Notes under the pieces: generated by a model
The model's input: the letters and a program-made list of their open reading frames with translations, nothing else
The model's database searches: none
What the model was told of the DNA's origin: nothing
Source of the DNA: Armatimonadota bacterium
GTDB lineage: Bacteria > Armatimonadota > UBA5829
Length of the DNA: 64,000 bases
Assembly (NCBI GenBank): GCA_023474015.1
Contig: JAMCYN010000165.1
Coordinates: forward strand, 29,461-93,460
Direction of reading: 5' to 3'
Part shown: positions 8,434 through 15,801 of the stretch, piece by piece
Layout: each line of letters starts with the position of its first letter
Numbering within the stretch: position 1 is the stretch's first letter
Program-made: the position numbers and the translations under genes

Positions 8434-8736
8434 ATGAAGATTTCGCGGATCGAATCTGGTAAGGCATCGATGAGGGTCGGCGCGGCCGAGTCCAAGATTC
8501 TGCCGGAGGGCAGGCCACGCGGGTCGATTTCATCCAGAACCGAGGGAGCAAGGCACCTTTCACCGCTGGAGAAGGGAATGGCAGTTGCTGAAGAGGCGAT
8601 GGCCAGGATTCCTGAGACCAGAGAGGACATCGTGAACGACCTTAAGGAACGCATCCGGAATGGTGAGTACAAGATCGACGGCAAGGAAGTTGCCGATATG
8701 ATGCTCAGACGGCTGGAGGCTGACCGAATCAGGTAG
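8434..8736 (+). CDS. flgM: Anti-sigma-28 factor FlgM
   Basis: 100 residues, the usual size of FlgM. The C-terminal half has the family pattern TREDIVNDLKERIRNGEYKIDGKEVADMMLRRL, matching the helices that wrap the flagellar sigma factor FliA; the N-terminal half is basic and low in structure, as expected. FlgM holds FliA inactive until the hook is finished and FlgM is exported. A GGGAGGG site lies 8 bases before the ATG. It is downstream of a cyclic di-GMP riboswitch and followed by its own terminator, so it is a single-gene unit. No other flagellar gene is in this window. Confidence 0.88.
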   Translation: MKISRIESGKASMRVGAAESKILPEGRPRGSISSRTEGARHLSPLEKGMAVAEEAMARIPETREDIVNDLKERIRNGEYKIDGKEVADMMLRRLEADRIR

Positions 8737-8760
8737 ACATGTGTATAGTGTCCACCCTTG

Positions 8761-8797
8761 CCAGGGTACACGCGCAAGCCTGAGCCCTGGTTTTTTT
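8761..8797 (+). terminator. Rho-independent terminator after flgM
   Basis: CCAGGG (8761-8766) pairs with CCCTGG (8785-8790), directly followed by seven T. It lies 24 bases after the flgM stop. Confidence 0.85.
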
Positions 8798-8867
8798 ATG
8801 TACCGGGTCGGAGGAGTTGCGGAGGTTGTTGGCTAAGATATGGATATGCAGAGTGTAGGTGGATAGC

Positions 8868-9644
8868 ATGGCTAACATATTTGCTGTAGTCAATCAAAAG
8901 GGCGGGGTCGGTAAGACAACGACAGCGGTCAATTTGTCAGCGTGTTTGGCCGTGGCAGGAAAGCGGGTCCTGCTTGTTGACACTGATCCGCAGGGCAACG
9001 CAACCAGCGGAGTCGGAGTGGTAAAGTCAGACCTCGACCACTGCATCTACGATGTGCTGATCAATGATGAGCCGTTGGAGCAGGTCATTGTTCACACTGA
9101 GATAGGCGGCCTACACTTGGTTCCCGCCAAGCTTGATCTCGCGGGCGCTGACATAGAACTGATGTCCATGATGTCAAGGGAGACAAAACTCAAGGCCGCG
9201 CTGGCGCGTATTGAGGGCAGCTACGACTTCGTGATTATCGACTGTCCTCCTTCACTGGGGCTGCTGACTGTCAACGTCCTCGCCGCCGCGAGATATGTGA
9301 TCATGCCGATCCAGTGTGAGTACTACGCGCTTGAGGGAATCAGCCAGTTGCTGCGAACAATCGATCTGGTTCGGCAGCACCTTAATCCGGGGCTTGAGAT
9401 TGCCAAAGTCCTGCTGACGATGTTTGACTACCGAACTAACCTCTCGCAACAGGTCACGGAGGAAGTCTACCGTTTCTTCGGGAGCAAGGTAGCATGTGTA
9501 GTTGTGCCGAGGAACGTGAGGTTGAGCGAGGCGCCCAGTCACGGCAAGCCGATCATCACTTACGATCCGAAGTCTAAGGGCGCGGAGGCCTACACGAAGT
9601 TTTCTGAGGAGGTAATATCCTTTGGAGAGAAAGAGTCTGGGTAA
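8868..9644 (+). CDS. parA: Chromosome-partitioning ATPase ParA (Soj)
   Basis: 258 residues. It has the deviant Walker A motif KGGVGKTTTAVNL at residues ~9-21, the A-prime motif DTDPQGNATSG, Walker B YDFVIIDCPPSLG and the late NVRLSEAPSHGKP signature, all typical of chromosomal ParA/Soj. It is a cytoplasmic, nucleoid-binding ATPase that moves ParB-parS complexes. The start at 8868 follows AGGTGG; an in-frame GTG nine bases earlier lacks a site. Its end overlaps the parB start by 23 bases, indicating translational coupling. Confidence 0.95.
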   Translation: MANIFAVVNQKGGVGKTTTAVNLSACLAVAGKRVLLVDTDPQGNATSGVGVVKSDLDHCIYDVLINDEPLEQVIVHTEIGGLHLVPAKLDLAGADIELMSMMSRETKLKAALARIEGSYDFVIIDCPPSLGLLTVNVLAAARYVIMPIQCEYYALEGISQLLRTIDLVRQHLNPGLEIAKVLLTMFDYRTNLSQQVTEEVYRFFGSKVACVVVPRNVRLSEAPSHGKPIITYDPKSKGAEAYTKFSEEVISFGEKESG

Positions 9645-10491
9645 GGGGCTGGGGGCATTGATTCCCGGAGCTGAGCGAGATGATCGGCAATCCGGGAGCG
9701 ACATCGACGTCCGCCGCATCAGTGTAAATCCCTATCAGCCTCGTGAAACATTCAACGACGAGAAGTTCCAGGAGCTGGTAAGCTCGGTTCGGGTCCACGG
9801 CGTGCTTCAACCGGTTGTTGTCCGTTCCAAAGGTGAGGGCGACTACGAACTCGTCGCGGGCGAGCGGCGACTGCGGGCGGCCATAGCTGCCGGCCTCACG
9901 CGCATCCCCGCTGTAGTGAGGGAGCTGACCAACGAGCAGAGCCTGCAAGTCGCGCTGATTGAGAACATCCAAAGGGAAGACATAAACCCGGTCGAGGCCG
10001 CTGCGGCTTACCGCCGCCTGGCGGAAGAGTTCGGTCTTTCTCAAGAAGAGCTGGCTTTCACTATCGGCAAGAGCCGCTCCGCGATCGCGAACACCATGCG
10101 TCTACTTGGCCTTCCCGAGGAGATCAGGGAGTGCGTACGTTCTCGGCGGATCAGTGAGGGGCACGCTCGCGCCATCCTCTCCATTGAGAACGAGGATCGG
10201 CAGGTGGAGTTGTGCCGCCGTATCGCAGGCGCCGGACTCTCGGTGCGCGAAGCTGAGCGATTAGCGAGGCAGTGGTCAGCGAGTCGGACAGCTCCGGCGG
10301 CGGGTACTGTTTCACGTGAAACAACTCCGACGGCCCAAGACCCCAACATTCTCGAACTTGAAGGGCGTCTGCGGGAGAGGTTTGGTACAAGAGTCAAGAT
10401 CGTCAAGAACAAGGATCACGGACGGGTAGAGATCGAATTCTACTCCGACGAAGATATGGACCGCATACTCACGATGCTTACCGAAGGCTGA
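9622..10491 (+). CDS. parB: Chromosome-partitioning CTPase/DNA-binding protein ParB (Spo0J)
   Basis: 289 residues starting at a TTG with GAGGAGGTAA upstream, inside parA. The N-terminal KSLGKGLGALIPG is the ParA-contacting peptide. The ParB/Srx domain has NPYQPRETF, VVRSKGEGDYELVAGERRLRAA and ENIQREDINPVEAA (CTP-binding motifs). The KorB-like helix-turn-helix (LSQEELAFTIGKSRSAIANTMRLLGLP) is near residue 140, followed by EGHARAIL and a C-terminal dimerisation segment. ParB loads at parS and spreads to organise the origin region. A perfect parS lies inside this coding sequence at 10308-10323, in the linker before the dimerisation domain. Confidence 0.96.
   Translation: MERKSLGKGLGALIPGAERDDRQSGSDIDVRRISVNPYQPRETFNDEKFQELVSSVRVHGVLQPVVVRSKGEGDYELVAGERRLRAAIAAGLTRIPAVVRELTNEQSLQVALIENIQREDINPVEAAAAYRRLAEEFGLSQEELAFTIGKSRSAIANTMRLLGLPEEIRECVRSRRISEGHARAILSIENEDRQVELCRRIAGAGLSVREAERLARQWSASRTAPAAGTVSRETTPTAQDPNILELEGRLRERFGTRVKIVKNKDHGRVEIEFYSDEDMDRILTMLTEG
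10308..10323. promoter_or_regulatory. parS centromere site (perfect 16-bp palindrome)
   Basis: TGTTTCACGTGAAACA is an exact palindrome and an exact match to the bacterial parS consensus. It lies within parB, where it encodes part of the variable linker. Since parS sites cluster near oriC in most bacteria, the window is probably in the origin-proximal part of the chromosome (inference). Confidence 0.97.
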
Positions 10492-10886
10492 CCGCGCTTC
10501 CTCAAGCCTATAGGCCACCTCGCTTCCACGTTCTGAGCATCTCTGGCTCGTACGCGTTCTTGTACGCCACCACAGGCCCCCTTATCTGAAATCTCCGCCT
10601 ACATACGCTCGAACTTCCATATGCGTCCGGTGTCTAACGATTGTCACAGGTGCCCAACCTGTGGTCGTGGCACCTCACGTTAACGTTGAGGAGCCGCGCC
10701 AAGAACTTCCCGTCATCAATTTGAGCCGATGTATCGCTCTTTGCACCCCTTTGCCAAGTGCGTGCGTCGAAGAGCCGGTTACACTGCATTGGGAACGATA
10801 TCCCTGCACCGACACCTACTCTGTAAGCGTTTATCGGCCCTGTCTACTCACCGGACTCGATGTCTCAACGCTAATCAAACTAACGA
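10492..10886. other. Intergenic stretch without a recognisable gene
   Basis: About 395 bases after parB hold no frame with a credible start and no recognisable protein. Overlapping open frames on the plus strand here have compositions of non-coding sequence. The stretch runs into a fragment resembling the end of a prepilin-type gene. Confidence 0.5.
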
Positions 10887-11120
10887 ACCTGCTGGGCTCG
10901 CTCTGGCATACGTTCCATCACCGTCACCAACATGCTCCACGGCAATGGATTGCTCATACTATTTACAGACGGGCACACGAAGGTCTTCCACACGACGTAC
11001 TTCCCGCAGACAAGAAGCAGCCAGGACATCAACTTCGACGGCAATGACAGCCAGGCTTGGTGGAACTTCTACTATGGCGCTAACCCGAATGCGTCTCAGA
11101 AGGCAAGGCACTGTCAATAG
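10887..11120 (+). pseudogene. Fragment resembling the C-terminus of an H-X9-DG prepilin-like protein
   Basis: The frame ending at the TAG at 11120 reads MLHGNGLLILFTDGHTKVFH and then a tail with WWNFYYGANP. The HGNG....LFTDGH arrangement resembles the conserved C-terminal block of DUF1559/H-X9-DG prepilin-like proteins (RHxGGxNxxFxDGHV), which are numerous in Planctomycetes, Lentisphaerae and Armatimonadota. There is no N-terminal pilin signal in any frame upstream, so if the match is real this is a decayed 3-prime remnant. It is followed by a strong terminator, consistent with the end of a former gene. Confidence 0.35.
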
Positions 11121-11143
11121 GAATCTCACTGTGGCTTGTACAC

Positions 11144-11177
11144 GAAAGTCCGCCGGGGTGCTGCCCGGCGGACTTTC
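11144..11177. terminator. Strong 14-bp stem terminator between convergent units
   Basis: GAAAGTCCGCCGGG (11144-11157) and CCCGGCGGACTTTC (11164-11177) pair perfectly around a 6-base loop. With A-rich and T-rich ends it can act in both directions, ending the prepilin-like remnant and the minus-strand gene at 11249. Confidence 0.8.
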
Positions 11178-11248
11178 TCCCGCGCATAAACCATTGCTGC
11201 TAGTAGACGTGTGTCTATCTTTGTGCTCGGTCCCTGACGGCTTACCCG

Positions 11249-12622
11249 TTACGGGTTTACGATGACGATCTTCCCCTCCGCCGTCTTCGTCAGCCCATTC
11301 ACGGTCACTTGCACTTTGACCGGCACGTCCCCCAGGATTCCGAGCGGCGGCTTAGCCTTGAACCCAGCCGAGGAAACCGCGTCGCTGGGCACCTCGAACT
11401 CCCGCGTGTCGGCGTTTCTCCATAGCTCCCAGCCGGTGGGCAGGGTGATCTTGGCGGTACCCCGGATGTCGCGGCGCATGTTGTTCCTGATTGCCACTCC
11501 GAACGTTACGTCCTTCACATCTGCTCGCACGTCCTTTGCCGGAAGCCGCAGTTCGATCTCGAACGGCTCGACAACATCGAAACTGACCAGCGCGCTTCCG
11601 AGCCTCTCCGTGCCTGAGCGTACTTCCGCCCCGACCGCCCAGCTACCGGTCCGCATGTCGCTCGGTATCAGCGACCTGACATCGTGCGAGAAGTGCTTTT
11701 TGGGGCCGACACCCTCGACTCTCACCTTCTCACTGCTCAGATAATCTCCTGCCTTTCCTTCGCCCGCGACGACAATAGTGCGCGCGTCGACGGTCTCGGT
11801 CCCGGCGTTCGTGAGATGCAGCCGCCCGATAAGGTCCTCTCCGCGCGCGATCCTGCCGTACCTGAGATCGAAGCCCATATCGAGCGGCTTAAGCGATGCG
11901 AACTTCTTGGTCACCAGGGTGCATTCCTTAGTTTCGCCCGGCTGCGACGAAGGCACCCACCCGAGCGCATCCAGGCCGGCGCTCAAATCGATCTGGAACC
12001 CGATCTTTCTGCCGGCGGCTAGCTTAAGGCCGCGAACGAGCAGCGTGGGCACTCGCATTTCGATCATATAAGCCGTCGCGGTGCGAGTGCTCTTCACTTC
12101 CACCATCGCGGTCTCCTCGGGGGTTACCGGAGTGGCCACCGGGGACTTCGAGTTCTTGGACTCGTAGCGGGCCACGGTCACAGTGAGGGCATCGGCCGCC
12201 GCGCGGACCGCTCTGAACTCGTAGTTATCCTCGCCGTGGAACCATCCGTCATCGTGCGCGTCCAGGACGATCATCATGTCCACCGGCTTGTTGGACTTGG
12301 CCGCGACATAGAGATTCCCGGAATCCCAGTCAGCGAAAGTCGTGGCTTCCCAGCCGCCGGTGTTGAATGTATAGAACGCATCCCACTCACCGTCCTCAAC
12401 GACTCCGTCAATTATCGGCGTGCGCCTGAAAAGCTCCGTATCGGGCGTTAGGGCCGGCATTGTAATTGCAGGCGTCTGCGGGTCTGCCGGGGCCGCCACG
12501 GGCGCGGCAGGGGCCACGGGCGCCGGGGGTGCGGTCGTATCCGCATCGGCAAACGCCGGGGCGTCGCTCAAGCACAATTGGGAGATGACAAGGAAAGCCA
12601 GCATGTATGGTAATCTTCTCAA
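11249..12622 (-). CDS. Secreted protein with a CBM9-like domain and Ig-like (NEW3-type) domains
   Basis: 457 residues starting at a TTG with CAGGAGGAG upstream. A signal peptide (LPYMLAFLVISQLCLSDAPAFA) is followed by a Pro/Ala-rich linker to about residue 55. Residues ~65-215 resemble family 9 carbohydrate-binding/DOMON-like sandwiches: IIDGVVEDGEWDAFYTF, then LYVAAKSNKPVDMMIVLDAHDDGWFHGEDNYEFR, then IEMRVPTLLVRGLKLAAGRKIGFQIDL. The C-terminal half has beta-rich repeats ending like NEW3 domains (TGWELW, VPVKVQVTVNG). It probably binds sugars or glycoproteins outside the cell, without its own catalytic domain. Confidence 0.72.
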   Translation of the reverse strand: MRRLPYMLAFLVISQLCLSDAPAFADADTTAPPAPVAPAAPVAAPADPQTPAITMPALTPDTELFRRTPIIDGVVEDGEWDAFYTFNTGGWEATTFADWDSGNLYVAAKSNKPVDMMIVLDAHDDGWFHGEDNYEFRAVRAAADALTVTVARYESKNSKSPVATPVTPEETAMVEVKSTRTATAYMIEMRVPTLLVRGLKLAAGRKIGFQIDLSAGLDALGWVPSSQPGETKECTLVTKKFASLKPLDMGFDLRYGRIARGEDLIGRLHLTNAGTETVDARTIVVAGEGKAGDYLSSEKVRVEGVGPKKHFSHDVRSLIPSDMRTGSWAVGAEVRSGTERLGSALVSFDVVEPFEIELRLPAKDVRADVKDVTFGVAIRNNMRRDIRGTAKITLPTGWELWRNADTREFEVPSDAVSSAGFKAKPPLGILGDVPVKVQVTVNGLTKTAEGKIVIVNP

Positions 12623-12781
12623 TTTTCTCCTCCTGAGGTATTACCGGCTCTGGGATGCCCGCCGGTGTCGTATTACTATCCGGGAACGATGGTTTGATTA
12701 TAGTCCAGCCTCGGCGCCGCGTCAACGCCGGGAAGGTAACCCGCCGCGAATCCTCGAAGAATATCCTGAGTGTAATGCCTT

Positions 12782-13786
12782 ATGCCCCTGATTTCCGTCC
12801 TGATTCCCGCTTACAACGCGGAATCCACAATCGAAGCCGCGATAGCCAGCATACTGCGCCAGACCTGCCGGGATTTCGAGGTCGTGGTGGTCGATGACGG
12901 CTCCATCGACTCCACGCCCGACCTGCTCGACTCCTTCTCCGCCGCCGACTCTCGCGTCCGCGTGATTCACTCTCCAAAGCGCGGCATAATCAGCGCTTTG
13001 AACACCGGACTCGAAGTTTCCAGCGGCGAGCTTATAGCGCGGATGGACGCGGACGACATCTCTCATCCGTCGCGCCTCGAGATGCAGGCCCGTCTGATGG
13101 AAGCTCAACTCCATCTGAGCGTATGCTCTTGCCTCGTGCGGCAATTTCCCCGCGATGGCCTGCTCGGCGGGCTGCTGCATTATGAAGACTGGCTCAATTC
13201 GTTGACCTCCCACCAGGACATCTCCAGGGACATCTTTATCGAGAGCCCCGTGGCACACCCAAGCGTTATGCTCAGGCGGCGGGAGCTTGTCGAGATCGGC
13301 GGCTATCAGGAGCGCGGCTGGGCGGAGGACTATGATCTATGGCTGCGATACCGCGAGGCGGGTAAGCATTTCGCCAAAGTGGAGAAGACGCTCGTGTTCT
13401 GGAGGCAGAGCGAGGGGCGGCTGACGTTCACCGACCGCCGCTACTCCGTCGAGAACTTCCTTCGCGCGAAGGCCCACTACCTCGCCCGGATCCTTAAAGG
13501 CAGCAACCGCCCAATCGTGCTTTGGGGCGCGGGCAAGACCGGGCGGCGGATAATCAAGCATCTCTTGCGCGAGGGGATGGATATTGAAGCAGTCATCGAC
13601 ATCGACGCCAAGAAGATCGGCCACACTCTTCGTGGCAGGCCGATAGTTGGCCCGGATTACCTGATCGGCCGTCCAGAAGCGTTCGTCATCGCGGCTGTAA
13701 GTTCTCGCGGCGCACGGGGGCTGATAAGGGAACATCTACGGCAGATGGGGTTCGCCGAGGTGCGGGACTTTGTCTGCGCGGCGTGA
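12782..13786 (+). CDS. Family 2 glycosyltransferase with a C-terminal Rossmann-like domain
   Basis: 334 residues. The N-terminal GT-A domain shows ISVLIPAYNAESTIEAAIASIL, VVVVDDGSIDSTPDLL, the DxD-type metal site ARMDADDISHPSRLE and the late GWAEDYDLWLRYREAG acceptor motif. From about residue 240 there is a second domain beginning IVLWGAGKTGRRIIKHLL, with a GxGxxG nucleotide-binding turn and AVIDIDAKKIGHTLRGRPIVG, like the Rossmann-like domain joined to some sugar-modifying enzymes. It probably adds a sugar to a surface glycan at the cytoplasmic face. It is divergent from the preceding secreted protein. Confidence 0.85.
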   Translation: MPLISVLIPAYNAESTIEAAIASILRQTCRDFEVVVVDDGSIDSTPDLLDSFSAADSRVRVIHSPKRGIISALNTGLEVSSGELIARMDADDISHPSRLEMQARLMEAQLHLSVCSCLVRQFPRDGLLGGLLHYEDWLNSLTSHQDISRDIFIESPVAHPSVMLRRRELVEIGGYQERGWAEDYDLWLRYREAGKHFAKVEKTLVFWRQSEGRLTFTDRRYSVENFLRAKAHYLARILKGSNRPIVLWGAGKTGRRIIKHLLREGMDIEAVIDIDAKKIGHTLRGRPIVGPDYLIGRPEAFVIAAVSSRGARGLIREHLRQMGFAEVRDFVCAA

Positions 13787-14059
13787 GGGAAGGGAGGGCT
13801 TAAGCCCAATAGTCCCAGCAATTACATCACCGGAGCTTTTGGGAGAGAGAATCTTTGTATTCAGTTGTTTGGTGGAGGAGACGTTACCTCCGCAAGAACA
13901 TTCTCCGTTTTTCTCCAGTCCAAAGAACAGCAAGAAGGCAGACAGCCTGCTTGCCACCGTCAAAAGGGCCGACTATGCTACCTGGACAATTCATCATAAG
14001 GGCTGACAAGTAATACTTGCATGTCTCTGTTACACTGGTAATCAGGGAAGGTGATCATC

Positions 14060-15409
14060 TTGAATTGGGTTGACAAAGTAACAGAAGCGATTGCCTACAT
14101 CGAGGATAATCTATTTGAGCCAATATCCGCTGAATCTGTGGGCAAAGCGATAAACTACGCTCCATCTTCGTTCTCCAACATTTTCAGCGCTATTACCGGA
14201 TACTCCGTAGGTGAATACATTCGCTTCCGGCGTTTGTCATGGGCGGCGGGCGAGCTTGAGAAGGGCAAGCATTCGGTTACCGAACTGGCGTTTGAGTGTG
14301 GATATGAGACGGTCGAAGCTTTCTCCAAAGCTTTCAAGCGTCTGTTTGGTTGTCCGCCTTCCAAGACAGAAGACTCAGGATATCATAGCTTCTCTCCCAT
14401 ATCTATTGAGTTCAGACTGTTAGGAGGATTCACCATGAGAAGGAACCTGATACCAGATTTGTTGAGGGTGGACTGGTCGGATACCCAGAGGCAGAACGAG
14501 TTCGTCAACAGCGTCGTCTCGGCGCTCAACGCCCTCGGAGAGAAGATCGACTATGATTATGTCTGCGCGGTTTCGGGAAATGCATTCCGCACTTCCTTCT
14601 CAATGCCGTCAGTGAACAGGTGGAATCATGGCAACTATCACGTCATTAACACGCCAATCGTTATCGAGCACACGTTCAGAATGCTGGGCTATAAGGTATC
14701 GCACCACGTTCGGGGGGACCGCGAGGCCGACAGCAGGCTTATTATGGACAGCATAGACAGGGGCGTTCCCGTCATCACGCTTGAGGGTGTGATCAGCTGT
14801 GCTGACGCTTGTGTGATCTCTGGGTACGACAACGATGGCGCCGTGCTTCTTGGTTACAGTCCGTTCATGTATATTGAGGACGACCATAAAGAAGCGCCGG
14901 ACGATACGGGTTACTTCAGAAAATCAGACTGGCACAACGGGTTCTTTGCGAAAGCCAACGGAAGAATACTCATCATTGAAGGACCATGTGAGAAGCCTGA
15001 CACGAAGGCCGTATTTGCAGAAACTCTAAAGCTGATCTCACGCCTTATCCGAGAGGAAAGCCTAGCGCCAGGTCAGTATAATGGCCTGGCCGCACACAAG
15101 GCTTTCGCCGATGCATTGCTGACTTATACGTGGGACGACAATTTCGAGCCGTACCTCAATGTCATGTGCAACGAGAAGCAATACTTGGACAGGCAATACG
15201 CTGTGAAATTCTTCCGGGATAACGACAGAGGGGACCTGGCTGATCGTTATGAGGAGATAGCGGCACTTTCCGCGAAGCTGATGCAGATTATCCCGCAGGA
15301 TTTCTCCGCATCCGATATGTTCAGTGACAAAGATAAGCTGAAACCGTTCTGCGATGTATTGCTGCAGATACGCGATTTGGAAGAGAAAGCGCTTGCTCTG
15401 CTTGACTGA
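14060..15409 (+). CDS. AraC-type regulator fused to a BtrH/C39-like cysteine-protease-fold domain
   Basis: About 449 residues. Residues ~5-105 are an AraC/XylS two-helix-turn-helix domain placed at the N-terminus (FEPISAESVGKAINYAPSSFSNIFSAITGYSVGEYIRFRRL, then VTELAFECGYETVEAFSKAFKRLFGCPPSKT). From about 140 a second domain has DYDYVCAVSGNAFR, then GVPVITLEGVISCADACVISGYDNDGAVLLGYSPF, resembling the BtrH/peptidase C39-like papain fold. The start is set at TTG 14060, five bases after AAGGTG. It probably senses a small ligand or peptide through the C-terminal domain (inference). The region is visibly less GC-rich than its neighbours, suggesting acquisition by transfer. Confidence 0.75.
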   Translation: MNWVDKVTEAIAYIEDNLFEPISAESVGKAINYAPSSFSNIFSAITGYSVGEYIRFRRLSWAAGELEKGKHSVTELAFECGYETVEAFSKAFKRLFGCPPSKTEDSGYHSFSPISIEFRLLGGFTMRRNLIPDLLRVDWSDTQRQNEFVNSVVSALNALGEKIDYDYVCAVSGNAFRTSFSMPSVNRWNHGNYHVINTPIVIEHTFRMLGYKVSHHVRGDREADSRLIMDSIDRGVPVITLEGVISCADACVISGYDNDGAVLLGYSPFMYIEDDHKEAPDDTGYFRKSDWHNGFFAKANGRILIIEGPCEKPDTKAVFAETLKLISRLIREESLAPGQYNGLAAHKAFADALLTYTWDDNFEPYLNVMCNEKQYLDRQYAVKFFRDNDRGDLADRYEEIAALSAKLMQIIPQDFSASDMFSDKDKLKPFCDVLLQIRDLEEKALALLD

Positions 15410-15716
15410 CAGTATTTTGTTGTTCCGTTGCACCTTTGGACTCGCCCAGAGAACATTCGAGAGAAAACAGAGAAAACTGCGCGAAAGAGAACCGGTTAAG
15501 AGCGTTTTGGGGCAACATCCTCCTCCACCCAGTCCAATGGAGCTTGTCACAGAATCGGGCGCCATATAAAGCAAAACCACGCTCACATCATCACAACATG
15601 AGCGTGGTGCAGTTCATATGCATGAACATTAATAAGTCCCGAATATGTTGGAGCACCGGAACTCGAACGCGGGTCCAAGAAAGAGTGATCGCAGAGTCTC
15701 GCCCTCCCAAAATCAA
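15410..15716. other. Intergenic stretch with a tRNA/tmRNA 3-prime-end-like fragment
   Basis: No credible gene. On the minus strand at 15680-15649 the sequence has the look of a T-arm plus acceptor end (GTTCGAG within a GC-rich arm, then GGTGCTCCA), but the T-stem has mismatches and no matching 5-prime acceptor strand or anticodon arm is found. It could be a remnant left by an integrating element. Confidence 0.3.
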
Positions 15717-15752
15717 GCGAGAGGACAGAAATCCTGCCCTCTCGCCATTTTT
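15717..15752. terminator. Hairpin terminator below the cytochrome operon
   Basis: GCGAGAGG (15717-15724) pairs with CCTCTCGC (15738-15745), with further inner pairing (CAG/CTG), and T5 follows on the plus strand. It lies 50-85 bases past the stop of the 26-heme gene on the minus strand and may stop transcription from both sides. Confidence 0.65.
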
Positions 15753-15801
15753 CCCTATATTCGATTCCGACCCAGCGCACTGCCGGTCCTGAGTCGCTTA
15801 C

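Noticed and set aside
10661..11265. Overlapping 128- and 178-codon plus-strand frames
   Set aside because: They occupy different frames of the same DNA with no start signal, and the longer one runs through the terminator hairpin into the next gene.
13787..14050. Small protein gene between the glycosyltransferase and the AraC fusion
   Set aside because: The open frame from 13770 overlaps the previous gene, has no ribosome site and shows no recognisable sequence.
15649..15720. Functional tRNA gene on the minus strand
   Set aside because: The T-arm-like piece has two mismatches in the stem, and neither an anticodon arm nor a pairing 5-prime acceptor strand was found.
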